Shown: piece by piece, positions 34,721 to 45,672 of the stretch | Layout: each line of letters begins with the position of its first letter | Position numbering within the stretch: the stretch's first letter is position 1 | Program-made: the position numbers and the translations under genes | Notes under the pieces: generated by a model | What the model was told of the DNA's origin: nothing | Databases searched by the model: none | The model's input: only the letters and a program-made list of their open reading frames with translations | Origin: Stropharia rugosoannulata | Lineage: Eukaryota > Basidiomycota > Agaricomycetes > Agaricales > Strophariaceae | Length of the DNA: 64,000 nt | NCBI GenBank assembly: GCA_028532985.1 | Contig: JANCIK010000003.1 | Coordinates: forward strand, 754,001-818,000 | Reading direction: 5' to 3'

Positions 34721-35653
34721 TCAGTGGCCTGCCTCGGAAGCGGAGGGGCTGGAGTGCTCTGAGGGGGGCTGCTGGCCACGGACGGAGGCGAGGGAATGGA
34801 CGGGAGCGAGGGCGGAGTCAGGGCCGGGGGTGGACCTGGCCATGGCGTGGTCGGGGGACGGGGTGCCCTCTGAGCTGAGGGATATTTTTTCGTTGAGGAC
34901 GCGCAGCCTGTTTGCGTCCTCCTCCATGGCTGCGAGTTTCTCGAGCAGCTCCTTTTTCTCCTGCTCGAGGAAGCGGATGTAGTTTGTTGCGCGCTCGAGG
35001 AGAGAGACCTTGCTGCTCTTCTGGTTGGAGACGGGGAGGGCCTCCTTGAGCTTTGCGTAGCCCTCGCGGAGCTCGTCGCGGCGACGCTGCTCGGCCTCGA
35101 TGCGCTGGCGACGGGTGGCCTCCTTGCGGGTGAAGGCAAAGTTTGTGTTGTCTGCGATGTGGCCCATGGGGGACGGGTCGTCGTCGTCGTCCGAGTCCTG
35201 GGAGCGGGAGCGCCTGCGGGTGGAGGAGGTGGGGGACGGGGTGGGGTTGTACCTGTGTGAGCGGTGGACGAGGGAGTGGCCGCGGGAGGAGGCGGGTGAG
35301 TTTGCGCCGCTCGAGTTGGAGTGGTGGTAGAGGTCTGCGGAGGTGTCTGAGCCGGAGACGGGGGGCGAGAGGGGGTCGTAGAGGTCGGGCGAGGGCGAGG
35401 GCAGGTTATTAGACGCGGGGAGGGGGCCATGTGGCGAGTTCGCGGCGAACACGCCTGGCTGGTACTGATTCATCATGTACGCCTGGTGCTGCATGTCCGA
35501 CACGATCTGCGGCGCGAACGAGGACGATGGCCGATCGGGCGCTGCTCTCGCTGCCGGATGGCCCAGCTGGCCGTTGTACGCGCCGTACGGCCCCAGCCCG
35601 TAGCTGTCGGGCTCGTTGTAGTAGAAGTTCTGCGCGGCCGACTCGTCGTTCAT
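34721..35653 (-). CDS. bHLH transcription factor (copy 2), single exon
   Basis: A 310-aa bHLH protein encoded without introns. The start is the ATG at 35653 (MNDESAAQNFYYNEPDSYG); further in-frame codons upstream would overlap the divergent neighbour and are not used. The N-terminus is rich in Ser, Pro, Tyr and Asn, followed by an acidic patch (SQDSDDDDDPSP). The basic region RRQRIEAEQRRRDELREGY keeps the E-box contacting Glu. Helix 2 (SSKVSLLERATNYIRFLEQE) runs into a leucine-zipper-like coil (KKELLEKLAAMEEDANRLRV). The C-terminus is a disordered Ser/Pro tail. The DNA-binding core matches the gene at 25.6 kb almost residue for residue. GC content looks high and several long shadow frames overlap it. 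Start codons of this gene and its plus-strand neighbour are 70 bp apart. Confidence 0.9.
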   Translation of the reverse strand: MNDESAAQNFYYNEPDSYGLGPYGAYNGQLGHPAARAAPDRPSSSFAPQIVSDMQHQAYMMNQYQPGVFAANSPHGPLPASNNLPSPSPDLYDPLSPPVSGSDTSADLYHHSNSSGANSPASSRGHSLVHRSHRYNPTPSPTSSTRRRSRSQDSDDDDDPSPMGHIADNTNFAFTRKEATRRQRIEAEQRRRDELREGYAKLKEALPVSNQKSSKVSLLERATNYIRFLEQEKKELLEKLAAMEEDANRLRVLNEKISLSSEGTPSPDHAMARSTPGPDSALAPVHSLASVRGQQPPSEHSSPSASEAGH

Positions 35654-35723
35654 TAGGCGTGAGGGGTCGTGACGGCAGGAGGAGAGTGCCAATTGCCGCT
35701 TTTGGCCTTTGTTATGTTTTATC
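35654..35723. promoter_or_regulatory. Very short bidirectional promoter region
   Basis: Only 70 bp separate the divergent start codons at 35653 (minus) and 35724 (plus). The 5' UTRs are either extremely short or begin inside the opposite gene, so the two genes must share control sequence. No clear TATA box is visible. Confidence 0.6.
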
Positions 35724-38700
35724 ATGTCCTCAGATGCCCTGTCCCCCACCTGGCCGCATCCCAGGGCCCCGCTCGCTCCCCACCGCCTCGCTAAGCTTGC
35801 CAACGCCCTCGGCGTCGCCGCACCCGTCCCCGCCACCGTCCGCACTTCACCCGACGTCGCCGACCCCCGTCGCTCGCCGACACCCTCCGCATCCACCGCC
35901 TCCTTTGCCCCGCCAGCATCCCGCTTCCTCCTCCACGTCGTCCCGCCCCGCCACCTCCCCCACGACGACGCCCTCCCCGTCCCCAACGCACCCGGCTACC
36001 ACACCCACTTCCGCCGCGGTACCCTTGTCCCCGTCCACCCCACCCTCCACGCACAGCTCGGCGCCATCGCCCGCGAGTACGCCCTCCCCAGCCCCGTCGG
36101 CCTCATCCTCTATCTCGTCTCCGGCAGCCCAGACCCCGCCCACGACGATGACGAGCCCGGCCCCCGTCTCTCAGAGGACGTCTGGCGCCACCTCTGGGCC
36201 CGCGTCGTCCGCACGGAGCTCCACGACGACGCCCTCCCGCCCTCCCGCAGCCAAACACCGCACACCCCGCGCTCGCCCCTCATCCTGCGTCTCGCCCCCG
36301 CAGCACGCTCCACCCCCTTCCTCCGTCCGCCCTCAGACGCACCCCCCGCTGCCACCTCGCCCTCCACCCCGTCTTCTGCCTCAGACCACCACCACAACAA
36401 GTCCGCGCCCCCCTCCGTCGCCCATTCTGAACCAGACACCCCTGACACCTCCGTCGACGAGCGCGGCCCCGACTTTCTCGATCTCCCTGGTCTCACCTCC
36501 CCCTCCCTCATCCCTATCCTCGCAAAGGTCGAGTTTGACATCGACCGCCGCAAGGCCCAGTGGTACGACCCCTGGCTCAGGAGTAGGCGCGCCAACCATG
36601 CAAAGCGCACGGACAGCCGCAAGACTCATGAGGCCGACTCGCCTGTCGACGCACCGCCACGGAGCGCTCCCATCGAGCTCCTCACGGGCAAATCCAAGGA
36701 CACCCAGGACGCCTTTCTCGACGCGGGCAAGCAGGCAGAGAGCGCATATATGCGCCTGTCCGAGTCGCCAGACGAGGTTCACTCGGACAGCGATGAGGAC
36801 GAGGACGAGTTCAGCGAGGAGGACGCGACTGCACGCGTAAACACCAGCCTTGTCCAGGACCCCCTGGCCGACGTGTTTGGCACAGACGAAGACACCTGGG
36901 CTGACATCCGCGCGGAGGGCGGTGCAGCGCACAAGCACGACAACCCGAATGTTGTCAATCTCGCGTTGACAGCTGGCGAACTCGACGCGCTGCCCGACCC
37001 GGAGGACGACGACGACGTGCACTCGACGAAAGAGGAGGACGATGTGATGGACCTGCTGGACAAAATGGGGAAGCCGAGCCTCGCGATCTCGATCCCCGAC
37101 TCGCCCAAGGCCCAGCTGCAAGAGCAGGCCGCAGAGAGCGCGCGCGCCGAGTCGCCCGTCCCGCGCAAGATACCTGCGCCCCTCGTCCTCAAGCCAAAAG
37201 ATCACGACGAGCGCCTGCAGACCCTGCTCACCGGCCGCGACACCTCGGCCGACACCCCGCGCCTTGCATACAGGAACAGCACGTCTGGTTCCGAGCGCGG
37301 CGGCGATGCTAATGATTTAGACGACACAGACGAACTCGACAAGTTTGCCGCGCGCGTGCGCAGCCCCGCAGAGTCGGAGAAGCGCGGCGGCGCGGTATTT
37401 GACGACCTTGACTTAGACCTTGGCTTGGACCCCACGGAAGACGTGAGTCGTTCTGCGCTGCATCTGATGTCTGTTAAACATCCCCCTAGTTTGACGATAA
37501 CGATCCTAATGATCGCAGGAGGAGCCAGTACCTCATGAGCCAGCAGCTCGATGCGATTGAAAGAGTGCGAAAAAATGTTTCATTTTTTTTTCATGTCAGA
37601 TGCTAACCCTCTGTGTAGACGATGGCATCACTCTCGCCACGATTCATGACGACCAGCTTGGAAGAGGAACACAATCTGAGCTTCAACTCGGCTTCCCTCT
37701 CTCCCAGCACGCCCGCAAACCTGTCCCTTGCGCCAGGTCGCAACTCGGACTTTTTCCCACCGCCGTCGCCGCCACGGCTCCCGCGCCACGCTGAGCCCGA
37801 CGACGACGTGTAAGTCTTTTTGTTTATCAGCCCCTGTGCTGTTCTCATCACCACCGCGCAGGCCTGTCACCGGGCAGAGCTGGCCGGCCGTGCCGTTCTC
37901 CGCGATCAAGGAACGCGACCAGGGTGGCGCGGACCGCCCGCCCTCACCCCCGCGCCTCGCGCTCAACGGCGTCTCGACGTCCGCGCCCAAGTCGTACATG
38001 CCTCACAGTGTCGCGCCAGACGGACTCTCCGAGAGCGAGCGGCGCAAGCGCGAGCTCGAGGAGGAGACGCTGTACAGCGCACCCACCGCGCTCAAGCACA
38101 TCAGCGGGTCCGCAGACTCGCCAGTGATACCCATGTCGCCAGACCCGTTTGGGCGGCACTCGTCGACGCCCGAGCCGCCTACGGTGCAGGTGTCCGGCGC
38201 GCAGTGGGACACGGTGACCATCGGTAAGGGCGACACAGCTGACATGACATTCGGCGGCCAGCAGCAGCCCGGCAGCCGCCCACGCTCAAATACGACGACG
38301 ACGAACAATACCACCACGAGCCGGTTCTCTGCGGACTCACTCACTGCGCAGCCTGAGCCCGCGCCGCAGGCACAGCAGGCGGCGAAGGCAGCGGGGAATA
38401 GGGCAACGCTCATCTCAGTGAAGACGATCAAGAAGCTATGGCGGAAGTCGAGCAAGTCCGCGAGCGGAGGCCAGGGCGCACCTGCAGAGGCGCCGCCCGC
38501 CGTCCCGCCGACGCCAACAGGCCTTGTTCCGCCGCCACCGCAGCGGCCCGAGCGCCCGCCGCAGGACCAGCTATACTTCCCGGGCGAGACGCCGCCACCG
38601 GACATGGCCGTGTTCCCAGGCAGCAGGGCCTCGGTCGAGCAGAGCCAAAATCAGAGGCAGAGCGCGAGTGGTCTGATGGCTGCCCCTGCACACGCGAACA

Positions 38701-39836
38701 TGATGGGCCGCGCTGCGATCCCGCCGCCGACGTCGCTCCTGCCGTCGCAGGACCAACTGTTCCCTGGCGGCGCGGGGCGGCGCTCGCTCGACCGTGAGCG
38801 CGCACAGGGGATGCAGAATGGGCGTCTTTCGCCCCAGGGCCGGCCGTCGCTCGACCAGATACCTTCGACGAGCCGCGTGTCGCTTGAGCAGCAGGGCCGG
38901 CGCCCGTCGCAGGAGCAGCATGGGCGCCCGTCCTTGGAACAGTACATCCCGTCGCCACCACCTCCTTCGCAGCAGCAGATGCAACAGATGCAAATGCAGC
39001 AAATGCAAATGCAACAGCAACAACAAATGCAGATGCAGCATCAACAACAACAAATGCAACATCAGCAGCAGCAGCAACTTAACATCCCCGTCTTCGCTGG
39101 GCGCAACCCAAATCCAGGGCCCATTATCACGCCGCACCTACAGGCGAGTAAGACATCCTCGAACCTCGACCGACTGCACTTTGACCAGGAGTCGCCGTAC
39201 CCGACGCACCGCAGCGTGCCGTCCGTGCAGCGCTCGCCGCGTCCGCCCTCACCCGCTGCTCTCCCTGCCATACCCGAGGGTGCTCAACAGCAGCAGCAGA
39301 CGCAGACGCAGCCGCAGGGCGTGCGCAAGTCGATCCTGCGGTGGAAGTCCGCAGCGAGCACGAGCAGCGCCAGCAGCCGCGAGTCAGAAGCGCACGCAAA
39401 CGGGCGCCCAAGCCTCGACCGCAGCAGCACAAGCGGCAGCGCGCGCAGCGCCACGGGGGTGTCGTCCTCCGGGCACTCGCACTCTCATGGTGGGGGTGGG
39501 GGTGGGTCGGGGGCGCGCAGGCCGAGCATTAACAATGCGTACGCGTCGACGCGCACCTCGATGACAACGCCGGACTTGCCTGCGAGCCCGCATGTAGGCC
39601 AGTTCGCGCTGGCTGGGGGCGGAAATGGAAATGGGAAGGGCCCGCTCTCGCCACCCGCCCGTCAGACGTCACTCGGGCCGCGGTCAGCGTCGCCCACAGG
39701 CTCACGCTCGCGGGCGTCGTCGCGCGACTCGGTGGGGTCGCGTCCCAGTTTCGACGCGTCCCAGTTCGAGTTTGTGTCGCCCAAGGGCACAGCCACGCTG
39801 AGCTACCCGTACAACGCGATCGACCAACAGCAGTAA
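35724..39836 (+). CDS. Large disordered protein with Gln/Met-rich tract, function unknown
   Basis: Four exons (35724-37442, 37490-37564, 37619-37809, 37862-39836) join in frame to 1,319 aa. Most of it is Pro/Ser-rich and likely disordered. Islands that look ordered or conserved are VEFDIDRRKAQWYDPWLRSR, FDDNDPNDRRRSQYLMSQQL running into DAIERTMASLSPRF, ISVKTIKKLWRKSS and GVRKSILRWKSAAS. Two acidic patches lie near residues 350-380 and 430-450. A Gln/Met-rich run lies at about 38970-39080 (units QMQQMQ). Just before it, a short motif of RPSLDQ / VSLEQ / RPSQEQ / RPSLEQ type repeats at least five times, each an Arg-x-x-Ser-like site. I recognise no enzyme domain. A regulatory or scaffold role is possible but not shown. 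Very GC-rich, and shadow frames on both strands are artefacts of that. Confidence 0.82.
38970..39080 (+). repeat. CAG/CAA/ATG-rich coding repeat (poly-Gln/Met)
   Basis: Interspersed CAG, CAA and ATG codons encode an imperfect Gln/Met/His tract. Mixed codons make it more stable than a pure CAG run, but it is a likely site of length variation between strains. Confidence 0.9.
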
Positions 39837-40484
39837 CAGCGCACCTCGCTCGCAGGGGACATGCTTATAACATAACCATAACGCACTACATACATAACAC
39901 AACACAACGTATACGATAACCATCCCATCCCATTTGCACGACCGCATCTGCATCCGATACCCACGTCCATATCTTCAGTTGATTTTTTCGTTTGCATTGT
40001 AGGCTACTCGTTAATTGTCTTTCTTGCTTTTTGCTATCGCAAGCATTACCTTTGCCGCTCTCTGGTCCCTTTCTCTCGCCTCTACGTACGTACGTATTTC
40101 ATCTTCAGTTATCTACATTTTCACGTTCGGTACCGGGCCCAGTCCTCGCGCTGGCTAATAAAAAGTCGTTTGATAGGGGAGAGTTAAAACACATAAATTT
40201 GAGACATATTATATGGCCTAGTAATAACGGTAGTAGGCGAAGATTTCATCCCAAGATCAAAAGTTAATAGGAACGGGCCCCGACAATCCCGCAAAGTCAA
40301 TTTACGAGGGGGGTCTCTGGCGAAGGGTATCTATCCGTGAAACAAAAATATACAAATATATAACTTTCCAATCGATTGGTCATAATACGTGCATCGAAGT
40401 GAGAAGAGCGAAGATGGTGGCGACGCGAGTTAACTGTCCGAAATTACACTGGGCGTTTATGTTAGCCCGGAACTTGGGGAGCTT
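39837..40484. other. Convergent intergenic region
   Basis: About 650 bp between the stop of the disordered-protein gene and the stop of chitin synthase. It is T-rich then A-rich, as expected for two 3' ends. No gene seen. A short TACG repeat (acgtacgtacgta) lies near 40085. Confidence 0.65.
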
Positions 40485-43400
40485 CTAAAGCCCGACGAGG
40501 CGCAGGAGGAGGTAGAGCAGTGAACCTGTGAAGCGAACTGCCGAGAGGCCAGCGCTGTGATTGAAATAGAGTTTCAGTGTGCGCTATAAAGCGCGAAGGG
40601 AAATGAATGACGTACAAAGCATAGAACAAGAACGACAGATAAGGGTTGAACGCGTTGTCCTTCGAGGTAGTTATGTGCTTCGCTACCCAATCTGTAAACG
40701 CAGTTGAAGTGAAAACAATGATCAAAATCCTGTTTAGAAAATTAAGCATCAGAGGAAGTTTTCGTATATATCCGCAGAAGAGGCGTACATGTTCGTGCCA
40801 ACCCAGGCAAGGACGACGTTGGTTCTGCTGTTCCTGTCGTGGTCGGCCTGTTTCGTGGCGGCATCACGGTGCTCCTTCTCCTCAGGGGGCTTGTTCCTCA
40901 GGGCAGCTTTCGACGCAGCCCAGAGTTGATCGACATCTTCGCGAGCAGTAGGAAGCTCGACTTCCATGACCTCATTTCCGTCCTCACTCTTAATCTTCTT
41001 AGCGCCACCAAGATCCTTCGCGGCACCGTTGTCTCCCTTGGTACCCCATGTGACGTCGTGCAAGTTGCACATGGCATACATCATGAGAATGTTGACGTAT
41101 GAAGGTAGGAGGAAGAGATATTGCGTGAAACTTGTGAACATGTGCCAAGGCTCAAAGTGCATGAACGAGCTAATGAAGTACAATCCATAAGTGGCGAGGA
41201 AGGCAACCGTGACATCTTGCAAAGTCTTGTTTTGCTTGAAGAGACTTTGAGAGGAAAGCATATTAGTTATTCTAATTTTACTTTATAAATCAGCTCAGAG
41301 AACTCACGTTCCAAAGTCTTTCCAGCCAGCAGCGTTATGAGGGACGGTAAGGTAGACCGTATAGCCGGCACACCATGTCGTGATAATATTACACAGCCCA
41401 AAGAGGAACATGGCGATTGTGTATGCCCATTTTGAACCCTGCATTCAACTGTGAGCATTAGGTAAATAGACAATGTTTCGAATCAAGTTACCTGCGGCCG
41501 ATTACCCAATGAACAGACAAGGACGAGGAAGATGAGACCGATGTACAAATTAAGGAAGACTTCGAAGACGGTCTTTCCAGCACCTTGGCCCAGGAAATTG
41601 AAAGCGCCATCTTGTTCTTTAGTTGCTGACGAGACGAGCTAAGCGAGTGACAAATTAGTTAACCTTTCTAAGGGTTAGCATGATTAATTAAGCGAATACT
41701 TACGAAGAAGAAAGCCAGATAGAAGTTGGCTAAAGATGTCCATGTGAACAGGAGCTGAATGGCGTTGTAGATGAATTCGATCTAGATACTTCCGTCAGAA
41801 TACCACTGTAAAGGCAATGCGTGTTTTATCGTACCTGGAGAACGATCATGCGGAAGAAGTTTTGGCCAGATGTCCAGATTCTGAAGAAGAACACAGTGGC
41901 ATGGATGGATGCGAAGAGTGATCCATTCAGCCAACGACGACGCTGTGAGATAAATTCTGGCACCTGGCATAGTTAAACGACGGATATAAGTCAGTATTCA
42001 TTTGATAAGGCGGAATTAACTCACAGATGCGGGTACATCGGTGGAGGCTTTGGCGCTCTTAACATACTTGAGGCTTGTGACATATAAGTTTCATAGTCAA
42101 TTGAACATTGACGAAAACGTACATCCAGCCCTCGCGCTTCTTGGTAACAATTTCAAAGCACAGAATACGATCTTCAGCGAGATACATGTTCCTCTCTGGA
42201 AATTAATGTAAATAAACATGCAATTAAGACTGCAACTCTGCGCTCACCGAAAAGACCAGCACCACTTCCACCGGCATGCATAGTCTCACCCTTGAAATAA
42301 GAGGCAAGGGGACCATTGCCGTCTGGGCCATTCTGAAGAGCCTTGTACCGGTATGCGCTAAACGCTCCAGGCAATACGCTAATGTAACCGAAGACACTCT
42401 GTGGGGCGCACAGCAAATGATAAGCATCTGAAACGACCTGTATAGTTAACAAGTCATCAACGTACCTCCAAAGGCTTATCCAGAATATTGGACATTTTGT
42501 ACTGAAGACCTCATGACTCAGTGAGATGGTCGCCAGAGAGATTATTAAGCGCACCTCGAAATTCTGAGAAGCTACGAGAGGCGATGTAAGAACAAGGGAG
42601 CACCCACGACCAGCATCGACGCAGATCCTGACAGGTAAACGTGAGAAATGGAAGTTCGGTCAGGGACGACCGAGTAAATACACTTACTCTCCGCAAGCAC
42701 CGCCTACGTTCTTCTGCTTGTCGAAGCCTTGACCTTGTGTCAGAAGTGGTTCTAACTAAAGAAAGAAGACTCACATTTCCAGAGTTCATAGATGGAAGTG
42801 CCTGTGGGCTTGGTTCCGACATCAAGCAGGACGCAAACTGAATGAAATTTAATGTCACTCATATTGATCATTCACTGAGAAAGAAAGACATACCATTGGG
42901 CTTAATAAGAGGACCAAAAGCATTAAAGAACCACCTGTGACTGTTCAATTTCTTCTTATTTTGCTCCTTGAGACAGAATAAAATCTGAACAGGTACAGTT
43001 CCATTCGAGACTTCACCCGTGTCTGTTACGATCACGCTTGATGTGTATCTTGGAGCAAATATCATAAATTGATGAACAAATGGGTGAATTGTATAACTTA
43101 CTCAAAGATGTGGGCAGTCACGTCCTTCCCTCCAACAGAATCTTTGGCAATACCTTCTTGATAGCAGCCCATCTTTATGATGGCCAAGTTAATATGGACT
43201 TAGGAAAGTTCGCAAAAACATACCAAGCTCAGCACTTGCAGAGTACGCTTGTTCACTTTATTCCGTCCATCGGATACAACACATACGACAACCTTCTTCC
43301 ATCCCTCGGGACCCCACATCTTTGAGCGGTCACGACTGCATAGATGAGTAATGTTTTTGATGACACTAACGGACACGATCAACAACAATTGCTGACAGTC

Positions 43401-44083
43401 AGCCATATATCAATAGCCCGTGACTGAGCTACTCACGCGTTCATCGTTTTGGTGAACAGAACTTCATCTTCGTTGTACATGGTCATGACAATAAAAAGCT
43501 CCGTCTGACGGTTCCAGAGGTACTGTCGTAGTGAATATCGTGAGGACATGAAATCGTCGGGGTCACAAGTTGCGGCCGTGTAGCGCATCTTGGAGAACTC
43601 TTCGACATCGGATTTGCCTGCGGGGACGATGTGCGATGGCACGGCAACATCAAGGACCAGGTTGCCACGGAACAGCGGGACCTGCTTGACCGAGCGACGC
43701 TTCATGAGTTTCTCCCTAGCGACGGACCAGCCTGCGGTGCTCTGGTCGCGCATTATCCCTGGCCGCCCGTAGTTGGGAGAGGGCGGGTATTGCTGCTGAT
43801 AATGTACTTGAGGTACTGGGTGGGCAGACATGTCGACTTGGGACATCTCATAGGGGTTTAGGTGGGCCTGCGAGCCAGCATAGCTACTCGAGTATGATTT
43901 CGCGTCCCACTGCTCCTGGTCATTCCTATAGCCCTGAGGCTGGGGGGCATGATAAGCCGGGGCATTAACGGCCTGCGTTGGTGGGGGAGGGGGCGCATAA
44001 GCCGCGTAGTTGTTGGCCGGCGCAGGATACGTTTGTTGACGAGGCGAGTGGGCATAAGGATCGGAATTTTGCCGGTAGGCCAT
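40485..44083 (-). CDS. CHS: Chitin synthase (division 1, classes I-III)
   Basis: Chitin synthase is a plasma-membrane glycosyltransferase (GT2) that polymerises N-acetylglucosamine from UDP-GlcNAc into cell-wall chitin. The start is the ATG at 44083. A 130-residue Tyr/Pro/Gln-rich cytosolic N-terminus precedes [20 protein letters not shown] (the conserved CS1 region) and [13 protein letters not shown]. The catalytic region, split by many introns, has [37 protein letters not shown] with the EDR signature, and QRRRWLNGS, the product-binding QRRRW motif. Several membrane spans follow, and the last exons read [17 protein letters not shown] and [20 protein letters not shown], ending VGL. The short N-terminus and absence of a myosin domain place it in division 1. 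All key motifs seen are intact. It is divergent from casein kinase 1 across 1.6 kb. Confidence 0.95.
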
Positions 44084-45672
44084 TGTACTTGCGTATAAAG
44101 AGTGCTGCTTGGTTCAAAAGAGGGTATACGGGCCTAGACAACAAGAGAGAAGGGGGGGAAGGGAGTGGCGGAAAGAAGAGACCGTGATGGTTTGCCAACA
44201 AGTTTGAATTTCGTTTTGTGTTTGTGCGCACGGTCAGTCTTATTATTATCTCACTTGGCCTGCACAGCTGCACAGCTTACTATTGCAAAGGCCCTCCAGC
44301 GTCCACAAATTATTTTATCCATTCATAAAGTGCATACATGAATACATGACTACGCCTATGGCTCTCGGGGGAGAACATAATAATAATATACGCTCATTTT
44401 TAGGCATATTCCCTGTTGCCATCTGGCTGCGGAGAAACTCTGCTAGCACTGTGGAGGCTCGAATATTATCCGGACCGGTCTATCCAACTCCCCCATCCCC
44501 AGCTTGGCTTGAGCTGGTAGCTGGGCCAAATGGAAACAGCGGGTGACCATGGCTGACTTGTATCTTACATAGGAAGGAACGTGTGAGTGAAAATGCATAT
44601 GGCATACAAGGGAAACAGAAGGGCAATCAGACCAGTTCCAATGTTGCCGGAATGCTACCTAATGTTGCCCTTACTTTATAAAGTGTAAGTGCTTGATCGG
44701 ATATTGACAGCCGACGTCCCTCCAGACTTCCATAGCGCTTGAGAATTGAATGAACATTGCCAGTCGACAACATAAATCTGTCCTGCCAGCGAAGCAGGAG
44801 CAGTGGGAGTGGGCCCGTCGGCCAATCAAAGGATAACATCAACAAGCAAGTCTCCGTGAGGCTATGTCAGGTTCAGCCAACAGTTCAAGAAGGATGAACG
44901 GGTTCGGTGACTCGGCTAATGGCAAATGCCTGGCCTAAGTATGTAAATAATACACATGCCTTGCCATTGCCGGAGAAACTGGCATGGCGTCGGCGAGAGA
45001 CCAGACCTAACCACACACGGACAGATTGCAAGGCAAGACAATGCAATCAAGAAGTCTCTCAATTTCGGGCTGCCAAAAGTGAAGGGATAATGGATGAATA
45101 GATTCAGGGCTGCAATACATGTCTACGCAGAATATGAAGGGCGACGTGTGGGTGGATGATTGGAGACAGACAGGAGGAGAACAAGGCCATAAGCCAATTT
45201 GATAAACGGAATCGATGCAAGCCTTTCAAACTCCGCCGCACAGCTTGTTTGTCCCTCGTTGTCTGTCCTCTTCTCCTCCACTCCCTCATCCCCTTTCTTA
45301 CCTTGTTACCCTCCACTCGAAAAAACAGGCAAGTACCCTTCCTATCTCCCCCCAAATCACCGCTGCATCCACATCGCCCCACATCGGCCATTGTCGCTTT
45401 CGCTGGCAGGGTTCACACCACCTGCATGACGCACGCAACGTGGCTAACCCGCTGCTTGCCTTTGCGATGCAGTCTAATCCTCCCAGGATGGCACGGCTGC
45501 GTAGCAATTACTCTGTCGTGCCCTGCTACCGTCAGCCACCTCGGTCATGCTGTGCTGTGGCTGCCCGAGAGGCACATGTCTGCCACTATATAACCCATCA
45601 CTCCCCGTTTCATTCTTGTTTCCTACCTTTTACTAACACTCCTCTTCAGCTCTCTTATTCACCCCCTTTACA
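44084..45672. other. Divergent promoter region of chitin synthase and casein kinase 1
   Basis: 1.6 kb between start codons on opposite strands. Short open frames here lack family motifs. A C/T-rich stretch precedes the kinase start, common in fungal promoters. A TATA-like box lies at 45587. Confidence 0.65.
45587..45593 (+). promoter_or_regulatory. TATA box upstream of casein kinase 1
   Basis: TATATAA lies 80 bp upstream of the kinase ATG, followed by a pyrimidine-rich stretch typical of highly expressed fungal genes. Candidate core promoter. Confidence 0.45.

Noticed and set aside
34234..35430. Long minus-strand frame rich in Pro and Thr
   Set aside because: Out-of-frame shadow of the second bHLH gene; the bHLH frame has clear motifs and this one does not.
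35431..36840. Long Pro/Ser/Thr-rich frame (469 codons) overlapping the divergent genes
   Set aside because: It is a shadow of GC-rich coding sequence in the +1 frame, crosses both real genes, and has no start region or motif.
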